This document shows, piece by piece, positions 1-8,428 of a stretch of 64,000 bases of DNA. Source of the DNA: Blastomussa wellsi (taxonomy: Eukaryota; Cnidaria; Anthozoa; Scleractinia; Plerogyridae). Below the pieces are notes generated by a model. The model was not told the origin of the DNA. It made no database searches and worked only from the letters and a program-made list of their open reading frames with translations. The stretch is taken from contig OX393570.1 of NCBI GenBank assembly GCA_947652115.1, positions 9,693,002-9,757,001 of the forward strand, given 5' to 3'. The first letter of the stretch is position 1, and every line of letters begins with the position of its first letter. The position numbers and the translations under genes were made by a program.

Positions 1-347
1 GTCAAATTTGAACCGATGTCGACCCCTGGGACTTGAGACTTACAATTAAATGCGAGAATGAGACAATGGCGGGTTTGCCTTTTCATAATTTAGTGATACT
101 TGTCCATTTTAAGAGATGCAAAAATAGAGTCGTCTAACCTATATTATTTTTCGCTGCCGCTAGCTAAATTAAGATACATAACTGAATTTGAACTGTTTTG
201 AAAGCTCCCTGTTTAAAGAGAAACACAGCGATCCTGTAGATGGACATCCACAAAGTTTTAAATAAAACTAAAAGCAGCGATAGCATAAAGGAAAAAATCG
301 GCGAATGATGAGAAGAACGAAAACATTGTCATAGCATAAAGGATCGC
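1..347. other. No gene recognised; sequence 3' of the L1-type ORF1
   Basis: This is the sequence downstream, in the minus direction, of the ORF1-like frame. It should be the inter-ORF or ORF2-start part of the same LINE, but I could not recognise endonuclease motifs before the window edge. Confidence 0.3.
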
Positions 348-1247
348 TTATGAGTCGCCAGCATCGTTGTTGACAGACACTTTCTTTGGTACAAGGTAGT
401 CTGGTAAATTTTCCACTGTGTACCTACTGCTATTAATTGTAAGAGTTTTACCTTTTATAAAAGCTTGATCGATGTTGAGTTCCTTCGCTTTCTTGTAGGC
501 CGCCCGTAGTTTTGCTCTCTCTCTGGCCGACTCTTGTGAGAGATCTTTATCAATCATTACTTTCGAAAAACGGGGGCTTTTAAGCAGTTCTTTCCTGTTT
601 AACCATGCTGCATCGGCGTCCATGCGCGATACAAAACGTGCTAGAATTGCTCTTGGACGTTCATTATCTGCTGATGCGGCCTCTCCACTGGTGGTTGGTT
701 TTCCAGTTCGGTGTATTGCATGAAATTTAACATCGGGAAGACCGAGCTCCGCCAAAATCTGCTTAACCTTTTGAATACATTCGCCGTTGGTTTCTTGCGG
801 ATTTTCTGGGACGTTGTAAATACGCAGGTTTTCCCTTCTCGAGTAGTCTTCTTGCCTTACTACACGTATCTTTAAGGCCTCAAAGTCCTTCTTTAAGTTG
901 GCATTTTCCTCGGTGGCGCTGTCTAATTGCTCTTGCAGAGACAGATTCTTTGCTTTCAGTTGGGCGACCTCTTCCCAGGCTGCTGTTAAAGATTTCGTTG
1001 CTTCATTTAGTTCCTCTTTAACGGATTTTATGTCGCTTTTCAATTCGCCTTTTAACGCTTCAATATCATTGTTAATGCGACTAAAACCGACCGCCATATT
1101 TTGCTTTATACTTTTAAGTGATTCCAAAATTTTTGAGTCGCCGCCATCTTCTTCAATAATCGGTCCATCGCCTGAAGAACTTGAACCTCGCGGACGCTTC
1201 TTTTCTTGCTTGGGAGGCATACTTTTTAAGTTAAGTTGCTTGCCCAT
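348..1247 (-). CDS. L1-type LINE ORF1 protein (coiled coil plus RNA-binding domain)
   Basis: This 299-residue frame is complete from ATG to stop and resembles L1/Tx1-type ORF1p, the nucleic-acid chaperone that coats LINE RNA. An N-terminal basic, Ser-rich segment (about residues 10-30) is followed by a long Lys/Glu/Leu-rich heptad region (about 40-130) that should form a coiled-coil trimer. The RRM-like part follows, with the signature RRENLRIYNVPE near residues 137-148, then a basic C-terminal domain. No ORF2 is visible in the window; it would lie beyond the left edge. The 5' end of this frame abuts truncated Polinton sequence at about 1,250. Family-level identification rests on the RRM signature and architecture. 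The exact LINE clade is not certain. Confidence 0.75.
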   Translation of the reverse strand: MGKQLNLKSMPPKQEKKRPRGSSSSGDGPIIEEDGGDSKILESLKSIKQNMAVGFSRINNDIEALKGELKSDIKSVKEELNEATKSLTAAWEEVAQLKAKNLSLQEQLDSATEENANLKKDFEALKIRVVRQEDYSRRENLRIYNVPENPQETNGECIQKVKQILAELGLPDVKFHAIHRTGKPTTSGEAASADNERPRAILARFVSRMDADAAWLNRKELLKSPRFSKVMIDKDLSQESARERAKLRAAYKKAKELNIDQAFIKGKTLTINSSRYTVENLPDYLVPKKVSVNNDAGDS

Positions 1248-1253
1248 GGCTCT

Positions 1254-1786
1254 TCTAGCCTTCAGATGACTCTTTGCATGCGAAACACTGGCACAAACGG
1301 GTTAGTCCGCCAAAGTCTGTGGACTTCAACTAAAACGCTCCGACCGCCATGGTGGTCTCCAGTCCCCTTGCGTTATTCTATTAACCTCAGAGTGTACCCT
1401 CAGAGAAAATCCCTGAAAGGAATTCTTCTACTCTTCATTGAGCCCTATGCAGCCGGGACCAGGGATTCAGAAAATTTCATCAACCCAGACCTCACGAAAG
1501 TCAGTGTCACAGTGAATGGCTCGCCCAACATGCTCTACAACAACGGAACATGAATCTCAAAAAGTTCTGGAGCGAAGAAAAGTTTGGTCTTCTGATCGAT
1601 TTGCGTCCAATGGCGGCTCACCCAATGCACGACAGCGGCACTTGCCTCGTGAACGCACAAGATGGGGTTCAGCTCGAGCTCGCGCGAAATAAAAGCGGCT
1701 CAGGCAATGTGAACTGTCACATTTTCGTGATCAGCGACGCGCAAATGAATATATTGGAAAAACAATTAGAATCTGTGCATTTCTAA
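1254..1786 (+). pseudogene. Polinton major capsid protein-like, C-terminal fragment, frameshifted
   Basis: Two overlapping frames (ending at 1,553, and 1,550-1,786) together resemble the C-terminal part of Polinton major capsid proteins. The first carries KGILLLFIEPYAAGTRDSE and a VTVNGSPNMLYNNG segment. The second carries FGLLIDLRPMAAHPMHDSG, then NCHIFVISDAQMNILEKQ at the C-terminus. They differ by one frame near 1,553, which is a frameshift with probable loss of bases. The N-terminal two thirds are absent, because sequence left of about 1,254 belongs to the L1 ORF1. The next gene, the ATPase, begins 2 bp after this stop, as expected for compact Polinton gene blocks. The capsid assignment comes from remembered family resemblance and position before the ATPase. 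Confidence 0.6.
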
Positions 1787-1787
1787 T

Positions 1788-2388
1788 ATGGATCCAAACA
1801 ACATACCGTTCAATGCTCTCATCGTGGGCCCGACAAATTCAGGCAAATCGCAGTTTGTGGTTGATCAGCTCCACGGCACTTTCCGCGGCAAGTTCGACTA
1901 CATCGTGCTCATCTGTCCGACATTCGTCTGGAACAAGACTTTTCATCGTTTCGCCGAAGGACCCGCGTTTTGAGGTTGTCGTTTGTGAACAAGACCAAGT
2001 TGAGCCCTGGTTGAAGCTCATCACCTGGCTTTTCGAGGGCACCAACAAGCTGTTGATCCTCGATGACTGCGCAGACACGAAAGATGTGAAAAAGCGCTCA
2101 GGCCCGCTGGTCAAGCTCGCATTTTCTGCCCGCCATATGGGCTTCAGCGTGTGGGTGCTGACGCAGAAGATGACCAGCATCACAGCTTCTTTCCGCAAAA
2201 ACGTGGCTGCGCTTGTGCTTTTCTACACGCCCTCACAGAAGACTTTGAAAACGGTTTTTGAAGAATTCGGCGGCGATCTTTCTCCAGATGAAAAGAAAGA
2301 ATATGTTTCGAGATTGAAGGAAAATAAGTTTTCCTTCCTTATGTTCGCGCTTCGGCACCCTTTCGGAATAAAATTTGTTCGCAATTAA
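1788..2388 (+). pseudogene. Polinton packaging ATPase (FtsK/HerA, A32-like), frameshifted
   Basis: The N-terminal frame (1,788-1,973) begins at an ATG and carries a Walker A loop, GPTNSGKS, at residues 14-21. The rest is in a second frame ending at 2,388. It holds the Walker B strand LLILDDCAD and a downstream WVLTQKMTSI segment typical of viral DNA-packaging ATPases of the Polinton and nucleocytoplasmic large DNA virus group. A single shift near 1,960 separates the halves, so no intact enzyme can be made. In the family this ATPase would drive genome packaging into a capsid, which agrees with the capsid-like neighbour 2 bp upstream. Total length of about 200 residues is normal for the family. 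Confidence 0.85.
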
Positions 2389-2411
2389 AAAAATAAACTA
2401 TAGACAAAAAA

Positions 2412-2967
2412 ATGGGTGCTTTCGAAGACGTCCACATGGCCGATGTGATCACCGACGTTTTGAACTTGCTTGAAGCTGAGAAAAACCAGCGCGCCCGCGC
2501 CCGGCAATGTCTCATTGCAGCCTGATGTTCCCGCTCTTCGCGAGCAGCTGGCCGTGCTGGTTTCGGCAGGAAAAGCCAAAGAAACTCTCGGCGTGCAACT
2601 GTCGCACGATCAGGTCAAGCGCCTCTCCGACAAAGATGTTGAGAAGTACATCAAACGTTTGGAGGCCTTTGAGGGCTCAAAGACATCTGATAGATTGATC
2701 GATGGCTTCATTTTTCTTGTGTCCAAAGCGGTTGGAATGGTCACCAAAGTCAAAGACAACGAAGTTTATCAAAAAGAACTCAGAAACTCCTTTTTAATCA
2801 AGAAAGATCTCACAAAACGTGCTGGCCGCATTGCACTCACGTGCGGACATTTTCTCTCAAAAGCCGACGCGGCGCTGATCACAATAAAAAACATTGATTG
2901 GGAAAGCGAAGAAAAATCGGAAGATTCCTCACCAACCGCTGAGCTTTCCTCACCAACTGCTGAATAA
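2412..2967 (+). pseudogene. Unrecognised Polinton protein, frameshifted
   Basis: The likely start is the ATG at 2,412 (MGAFEDVHMADVITDV), in a frame that stops at 2,525. The rest continues in another frame to 2,967, which is open from 2,470. The shift lies in the GC-rich stretch near 2,490-2,510. The body is helical and charged (HDQVKRLSDKDVEKYIKRLE; a Val/Ala-rich stretch around FIFLVSKAVGMV). The tail has a duplicated acidic-Ser motif, SSPTAE. I do not recognise a domain. Its place between the ATPase and small membrane proteins suggests a virion-type or accessory structural protein, which is inference. Confidence 0.55.
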
Positions 2968-3015
2968 TTACTCACAAAAAATTTTTTATTACACATATAT
3001 TTTGTTTTCCACATA

Positions 3016-3427
3016 ATGGCTGAAGAACAGAAGCAAATTCCACAGGAAACCCAAGCAGCAACTTCACAAACTCCGGCAACAAAGCCCACCAAAAATCCCA
3101 AGCGAGTGGCCGCTGGTAGACTGGTTGCTCAAAGAACTCGGTTGGCCCGCGAAGCAGAGAAAAAAGCTCTCAAGAAAATGGCAAACGCTTGCGCCTGCGC
3201 CCTCAGAGCCCGCTGCAGATGATTCCAAAGGCGGAAATTGGTTCGGCACAACCCAATGGATAGTTATCTTTGGAATTGCCGCAACGCTTGTACCAGTTTA
3301 TATCAAGCGTGAAGACATCAAAGCCTTTTTTCGGCCAACTGCGCCGGCACCTCCGCCAGCACCTGCGCCACAGGTGATGCAAGAATCTCCACCGCAACCC
3401 AAAAAAGGCATTCGCCATATGGACTGA
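3016..3427 (+). pseudogene. Small single-pass membrane protein of the Polinton, frameshifted
   Basis: The ATG at 3,016 opens a hydrophilic, Lys/Arg/Ala-rich N-terminus (about 55 residues). The frame then shifts near 3,185-3,200 into the frame ending at 3,427. That second part contains one strong hydrophobic segment (TTQWIVIFGIAATLVPVYI) followed by a Pro/Ala-rich tail with many AP dipeptides. The topology is therefore a basic tail, one membrane helix and a proline-rich tail. Small membrane proteins are common in Polintons and in virophages, where they are thought to be minor virion or membrane components. No specific homologue is recognised. Confidence 0.55.
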
Positions 3428-3673
3428 GTGGGGGGAAAAAATCCATTTGAATATATTTTGCAGAATATAAAATGCCGAAAATCAGCTTAACCCCGTTTGC
3501 GATAAGCACCTCAGCAGCAACAGGCATTGGCCTATTTTGGTGGTATTTCACAAAGTGTTGCTTTAAAAGTGTCGTTTGGCTTGTCAAAAATCCTGATATC
3601 ACGTCTGCGGAGGAAAATGTGGAAGATTCGGAAAGTGAGGAAGATGCGCCATTGGAAAAGTTTATTTGAAGAC

Positions 3674-3685
3674 TTTTAAAAATAC
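3674..3685. repeat. 12-bp target-site duplication, left copy
   Basis: The sequence ttttaaaaatac occurs here and again at 5,743-5,754, exactly flanking the Penelope-like element. The two copies are identical. Confidence 0.85.
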
Positions 3686-5742
3686 GAAGTAATAAGTTCT
3701 TACTAAAACATTTAGTTATAAAAATAAGCGATAAAAAATATGAACGACGTTTCGACCGCTCCACGGTCATTTTCAAGTTAAGGTTCATGAAGTAAAAATT
3801 CCGCATATATACAATTTCTGAAACAATGGGAACAAGGTAAAAAGCTAATTATTTACATACGAACAATTAAAATAGCAGAATGCGAAAACGAAGTGTAAAT
3901 TTGAGGTCAAAAGAATAAAAACTATTAAAAGTGTTAAGCAAACAGCTTTGCACGGATAGAGTCGCTCTGTTTGTTTAATTTTGGCTTAAGGTCCCGAATA
4001 AAAAACATTTCAAAAATCAAACAATCGAACTTGTTCGAGCACTTCCTCAGGACCCTAAAGTTCTTTGCGATTTCACTTGGCTCCTTTCCATGTTGTTCTC
4101 TCGCATGGTTGCCGATTACCGATCGTTTGTGTTCCTCCACACGTTGATATAGGTGTCGGCTGGTAAAGCCGACATAATCTGCATCACACAGATCACACTT
4201 ATAAAAATATACAACGTTTTGCTGGTTGACAATTGGAGGTTTAGGTTCCTTAGGTTTAAGGTCATCTTTGATCTTGCGGCTTGTAAATACAGGATGTACC
4301 TCGGTATTTATCTTTCGGCTAAGATCACTAAGTTGCTCGCGTAGTTTGTTTGCTGATCTCTGATCTTTGAACGGCAGGAGTATTCTGACGGGAATTTCAC
4401 CTGATTGTTGCGGGGGGCGTGTGTTCCCCGTCACCTTCATTTCAACGAAAACCTTGATGGTGTTTCGTATGAGGGGCTCTGGATAATGCAAACGCGTGAA
4501 GATCACCCTTAGGCGTTCACATTCTTGATGAAAAAAGTGCCAGTTTGAAGAAAGTTTAAATGCGCGGTTCAGGATTGTTTTTAACAGAGAATGTTTATAC
4601 TCCGTATGAACGTGGCTCTGGTAATGTAGGAGCAGCCCAGTATCTGTTGGTTTTCTATAAACCTTTCGGTTTAACCGGGTGCTGTTTCTGATGATTTCCA
4701 TTCCTAGGAAAGGAAGTTTCCCGTTTTTCTCAAGTTCCATTGTAAAACTAATGGAAGGGTGGATTTCGTTCAATGTTGAGAGAAATGTGGAGGCAGCTTG
4801 AACATCCGGCATAATGCTGAGGGTATCGTCAACGTAGCGTTTATAGTAATTGGGCATCTTGTTTTGGTTTGTTAGCTGTTCTTCGATGTTACACATGAAG
4901 GCGTTAGCCATCAGCGGTCCAAGAGGAGAACCCATTGCAACTCCATCCACCTGTTCGTAGAGAACCCCTTGAAATTGAAACAGCTGGTTTTTGGTAGAAA
5001 CTTCCAGCAATTCTATCAGGTCTGCTTCAGTGATATTTAGGTTGTACTCTTTATTAAACCAATCGTCTTGGAAGGCTTTTCTCGCTAGGATTCCAATCGT
5101 CTCGTCCACAGGCACGTTGGTAAATAGTGCAGAACCGTCATATGACACCAAAATGTGATGGTCGCTAATTTCCATCTCCTGGAGATCATCAGCGAAGGAG
5201 AAGATATCACCAATGGTATGTTCATTGCTGGATAGGGGCTTCAACTTCTCGTCTAGCCACTTAGCGAGCTTGTAGTTATAGGTCCCAGTTGCCGACAGGA
5301 TGGGACGCATTGCTAACTTTTCCTTGTGTGTTTTTGGAAGGCCATAGAGGTGGGCAAGCCTTGAGCCTGTCTGGACGAGTGAGTCAGCAATGGATTTTGG
5401 TAGAATTCTCTTCACAATGGAAGCCAATTCCTTCCCTTTTTGAAGCAGCGGATGGTAATGCTTAGGAGGTCTGCCCTTGGTGTTTGGTCTCTCGAGGCCG
5501 ACGTGTTTGAACTTGGTTTCATCGTTGACAGACGCTTCTTTTTACCTCAAATTTACACTTCGTTTTCGCATTCTGTTATTTCTATTGTTCGTATGTAAAT
5601 AATTAGCTTTTTACCTTGTTCCCATTGTTTCAGAAATTGTATATATGCGGAATTTTTACTTCATGAACCTTAACTTGAAAATGACCGTGGAGCGGTCGAA
5701 ACGTCGTTCATATTTTTTATCGCTTATTTTTATAACTAAATG
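3686..5742 (-). mobile_element. Penelope-like retroelement, 5'-truncated, with terminal inverted repeat
   Basis: A 2.06-kb insertion inside the Polinton is bounded by perfect 12-bp target duplications. It encodes reverse transcriptase plus a GIY-YIG endonuclease on minus. A segment of about 203 bp at 3,705-3,907 is repeated in inverted orientation at 5,544-5,746, running slightly into the right duplication. An inverted terminal copy of this kind is typical of truncated Penelope-like elements. The RT N-terminus is missing, because the open frame begins where the inverted arm begins (stop at 5,542-5,544). Confidence 0.85.
3934..5541 (-). CDS. Penelope-like reverse transcriptase with GIY-YIG endonuclease (5'-truncated)
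   Basis: This frame is open from 5,541 to the stop at 3,934, about 535 codons, with no ATG forced at the start. Counting from the TTG at 5,427, RT motifs are LYGLPKTHK (27-35), SYDGSALFTNVP (95-106, palm motif A), GSPLGP (166-171) and YVDD (198-201, the catalytic pair). A GIY-YIG nuclease occupies about 404-445 (VVYFYKC, then YVGFTSR and a downstream RVEEHKRS). In the family, the nuclease nicks the target and the RT primes from the nick. All catalytic motifs downstream of the truncation look intact. Loss of the N-terminal RT region makes activity unlikely. Confidence 0.88.
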   Translation of the reverse strand, partial: KEASVNDETKFKHVGLERPNTKGRPPKHYHPLLQKGKELASIVKRILPKSIADSLVQTGSRLAHLYGLPKTHKEKLAMRPILSATGTYNYKLAKWLDEKLKPLSSNEHTIGDIFSFADDLQEMEISDHHILVSYDGSALFTNVPVDETIGILARKAFQDDWFNKEYNLNITEADLIELLEVSTKNQLFQFQGVLYEQVDGVAMGSPLGPLMANAFMCNIEEQLTNQNKMPNYYKRYVDDTLSIMPDVQAASTFLSTLNEIHPSISFTMELEKNGKLPFLGMEIIRNSTRLNRKVYRKPTDTGLLLHYQSHVHTEYKHSLLKTILNRAFKLSSNWHFFHQECERLRVIFTRLHYPEPLIRNTIKVFVEMKVTGNTRPPQQSGEIPVRILLPFKDQRSANKLREQLSDLSRKINTEVHPVFTSRKIKDDLKPKEPKPPIVNQQNVVYFYKCDLCDADYVGFTSRHLYQRVEEHKRSVIGNHAREQHGKEPSEIAKNFRVLRKCSNKFDCLIFEMFFIRDLKPKLNKQSDSIRAKLFA

Positions 5743-5754
5743 TTTTAAAAATAC
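5743..5754. repeat. 12-bp target-site duplication, right copy
   Basis: Identical to 3,674-3,685; it marks the right edge of the Penelope-like insertion. Confidence 0.85.
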
Positions 5755-5933
5755 TTTTGGAAAATGCGGAAGTGCAAAATGTGGAAGAAAAGGAAAGGCT
5801 AATTAGGGAATTGGAAAATGTGGAAGAGCTAAGTGTTCAAGAAAGGACAGAGTTACTTTGGGAATTGCACAGATTTTCTTTGGAAAATTTTCCAATTAAA
5901 TAATTTTCTCTCTTTCTATAAAAAATTTCCAAT

Positions 5934-6128
5934 TTGTCCAACATCTCTGACAACAAGCTCGTCAAAATCGTCATGGATTCCGCAACCCTCGTCGGCCTCT
6001 CTGCGGGCATTGGCTGGGTGGCTTCTAATTCCATCGAAAACTATGGATTGTTCACAGCTGTGATGGCGGGGAGCATCGCGCTTAAAAATTATCTGGTGGA
6101 CCAGAAAATCCTTCCACCCAGCGTCTGA
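5934..6128 (+). CDS. Small membrane protein of the Polinton
   Basis: The frame is open from 5,934 (TTG); the first ATG is at 5,973, giving about 51 residues, and I favour that start. Two hydrophobic stretches (TLVGLSAGIGWVAS and GLFTAVMAGSIAL) suggest a helical hairpin or two short membrane segments. The gene sits between the split small ORF and the 6.15-kb ORF in the plus-strand block. No domain is recognised. It resembles the short hydrophobic proteins seen in Polintons and virophages only in size and hydropathy. Confidence 0.45.
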   Translation: MSNISDNKLVKIVMDSATLVGLSAGIGWVASNSIENYGLFTAVMAGSIALKNYLVDQKILPPSV

Positions 6129-6148
6129 AAAACTTTCCGACCAACATT

Positions 6149-6598
6149 TTGAAAAATAAATATAAGAAAAAAAATGGCAAGTATCGCGATTTTGGTGGCG
6201 GAGCTGTGCTGAATGCGGCGGCTTTCATCGAGGGAAATTATCTCGCGAGGGCTTTTGGAGGCGACGACGATGCTGCGCTTGAAGAAAAAGTGCGGCATGA
6301 TAAAGCTCTCGAGGCGTACCAAGCTGCGTATGCAAAATACGCGCGAGACCGCACCAAACTTCTCGACTGGATTGAAACAAATGCGCAGATCGAGGCAGAA
6401 GCAAAGCAAAACTTTTCCAACACTGACTATGCCTTAAAACTCTACGGCCAGACACATCCTGAAGAACGCATGTCGCCTCTCAAAGAACCCAAGTTTTCTG
6501 ATTTGTATCAGCCAAGCCAGCAGCAAAAAAATGGTGAAGTCGCGTTCATTGGCTCCGGAGCTCTCGCTCTGGGTTATGCAGCTTTTCGGTTCCTATAA
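6149..6598 (+). pseudogene. Unrecognised Polinton protein, probable 5' frameshift
   Basis: The long frame lacks a good ATG near its 5' end (it opens at a TTG). The ATG at 6,174 begins another frame that stops after 12 codons, and the two frames overlap in the Gly/Ala-rich stretch after 6,190. I infer a one-base shift near 6,200. The body is Ala- and Lys-rich and helical (ALEAYQAAYAKYARDRTKLL), then GQTHPEERMSPLKEPKF. A C-terminal hydrophobic segment (AFIGSGALALGYAAFRFL) could anchor in a membrane. Function unknown. It directly precedes the integrase gene. Confidence 0.5.
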
Positions 6599-6619
6599 AC
6601 CTTTTTTTCTCTCTTAGAA

Positions 6620-7612
6620 ATGGAAGACAAACTTGCAAAGATATACTATGGTCCGGAGGGATATTGGAAAGGCCTTGCCGCTGTCTAAAAATTATCCGAG
6701 GTCGCAAAGGTGTCTGAAGACGCCGCAAAAATGTGGTTGGTCAAACAAGCTCTGTGGCAGATTTTTCTGCCCGCTCCGCGGCACATTCCAAGACCAAAAT
6801 TTGATGTGCCCACACCCAATGCGGTCCACCAGGCAGACCTTCTTTTTTTGCCTCACGACAAACTGCCCCGTGGCCGCAAAGTTTTCAAATATGCGCTGAC
6901 CGTCGTCGACGTCACCAGCTGGTTCAAAGAAGCTGAAGCCTTGACTTCGAAAAATTCCGATGAGGTTGCCCGAGCTTTTCTGAAGATTTATAAACGCGGA
7001 CCTTTGAAATGGCCGCAACTGCTGCAAGTTGACCCAGGGCGCGAATTCATGGGTGCCGTCTCAAAAGAAATGGAAAAACATAAAACTTTTATTCGCCGCG
7101 GGCGCCTCGAGATTCACCGCGACCAGGCCATTGTCGAACGTTTCAACCCCACCCTCGCCGAGCGTTTGTTCGGACACCAGTACGTTGTTAAAATGCGCCT
7201 GCCTGAAGGCCAACGGTCAACTGCGTGGGTGAAAAGACTTCCTCTCGTTGTTGCCGCTTTGAATAACGAGAAGACCCGGCTGACGGGGAAAAAACCTGCA
7301 GAAGCTATCAAAGAAAAAGCTGTTTATTCCAAACCTGCCACTCCTTATCTTCGGCCTGTTGGGAAAGCCGAAAAAATCCTCCCTTCTTTTGTTCAAGTTC
7401 GCTATCTCTACCAGCCTGGTGAGTTGGAAGGCGGCGCAAGAAGGGCCACAGATCCGATATGGTCGTTGAAAGTTTTCAACATAGAACGCGTTCTGGTGAA
7501 ACCGAAGCAACCCGTTCTCTACTATTTGCGCGACGGTCCAGGGCGCAGTTTTGTGCGTGAAGAGCTGCTGGTTGTTCCTCCAAACACCGTTCTCCCGCCG
7601 GCTGAAATCTAA
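6620..7612 (+). pseudogene. Polinton retroviral-type integrase, one in-frame stop
   Basis: The likely start is the ATG at 6,620 (MEDKLAKIYYGPEGYW). An in-frame TAA at 6,686-6,688 breaks the N-terminal domain, after which the frame is open to 7,612. The DDE core can be read from the ATG-like codon at 6,710. The first Asp is in HQADLLFLP (residue 43), the second in QVDPGREFMG (108) and the Glu in AIVERFNP (143), a D-x64-D-x34-E spacing. The C-terminal part (VFNIERVLVKPKQPVLYYL, then REELLVVP) is the SH3- or chromo-like tail typical of Polinton integrases. In life it would insert the element with a short target duplication. Confidence 0.88.
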
Positions 7613-7653
7613 CCGGGGACCGCCCTTTTGAAGAAATGGATGTTTTTTAGAAA

Positions 7654-7854
7654 ATGGGAAGCGGACGCAAAGGTGTGATAATTCAAAAAGGAAACTACAC
7701 AAATTTTCCTCATGCCAATAGAAAAATTCATGAACGAAAACTTGTCTGTGCTGTCGACCCTTACTTAATGGACTTTTTGGAAGGTTTGGCCCCACGCGAT
7801 GTTGTCCGAGCCCTTGGGATTTCAACCCCAAATGCTGCCAGCTCGAAAAGTTGA
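7654..7854 (+). CDS. Small hypothetical protein between integrase and polymerase
   Basis: The ATG at 7,654 opens 66 codons, rich in basic residues at the N-terminus (MGSGRKGVIIQKGNY) and ending with a possible helix (LEGLAPRDVVRALG). It lies 42 bp after the integrase stop and converges on the polymerase, which ends 40 bp further on. It may be a real short Polinton gene or the remnant of a longer one. No family recognised. Confidence 0.35.
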   Translation: MGSGRKGVIIQKGNYTNFPHANRKIHERKLVCAVDPYLMDFLEGLAPRDVVRALGISTPNAASSKS

Positions 7855-8356
7855 GATTCTGTTGGTGCAAGCCCAAATGCCGCCAAATCAACATTAGTGA
7901 AATTCAATTGGTTCTGTGTGAATTCCGTCGGGCAGCACCCACCTTTTGTCACAAAAGGCGCTCAGCCCCAGTTTGTGCTGCTCGTAAGTGACAATCTTTC
8001 CTTCCCGCAGCCTGAAACCTCTGTTGGTGGCCATGTCCTTGTTTCCTTCCAAAGCGGCTTTGAAACGCTGCCAGGAAATTTCATTTTGCCTCTTCGAAAC
8101 CCCTTTCGTGCTGAACTTCTTTTTTTCGGCCACTTCGCCGACGAAATAGCATTTTGAGCAGAGTGCAATCATCCGGCTGCCCTCGCACTCGAGCTTGAAG
8201 AGCCCAGGCGTGCGTCCGCTCCATTTGTCCCAAGCCAACCACTGCCGTTTCTGATTTTCGAATTCCGCCCGCAGCTCCGGCTTGACAAGATCCTCGAGAC
8301 GCTCCACGGAGATGGCCATGTAGTTGCTGTCTGTGTCCATCTGTATGTCGGCTTTC

Positions 8357-8428
8357 TACTGGCCAGAGGTCATTTGCCTTTCGAGGAGCAAAAGTTTGGA
8401 ACTCGCTCCCCCTTGATCTAAAGTTAAC
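8357..8428 (+). mobile_element. Tiny LINE ORF2 3'-end fragment patched into polymerase B
   Basis: On plus this stretch translates, in one frame, as a CR1/L2-type LINE C-terminal signature (RSFAFRGAKVWNSLPLDL). The same motif type is found in the LINE at 49.7 kb (RSFSRLGVRLWNEIP). It replaces roughly a dozen polymerase codons between the FDFLDK and QMDTDS segments. It looks like filler DNA captured at a repaired break, not a full retrotransposon insertion. Confidence 0.6.

Larger units (their letters stand above)
3472..5903 (+). pseudogene. Small Polinton ORF split by the Penelope-like insertion
   Basis: The left part (3,472-3,669) starts MPKISLTPF and has an aromatic, hydrophobic segment around residues 15-38 (GIGLFWWYFTKCCFKSVVWL), then an acidic tail. 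An in-frame TGA stands at 3,667. If the Penelope element (3,686-5,742) and one copy of its 12-bp target duplication are taken out, the same frame continues from 5,755 through a Glu/Leu-rich stretch to a stop at 5,901-5,903. Insertion after or together with the stop mutation therefore broke one gene into two visible pieces. The product class is unknown; one membrane segment plus an acidic helix can be seen. Confidence 0.5.
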
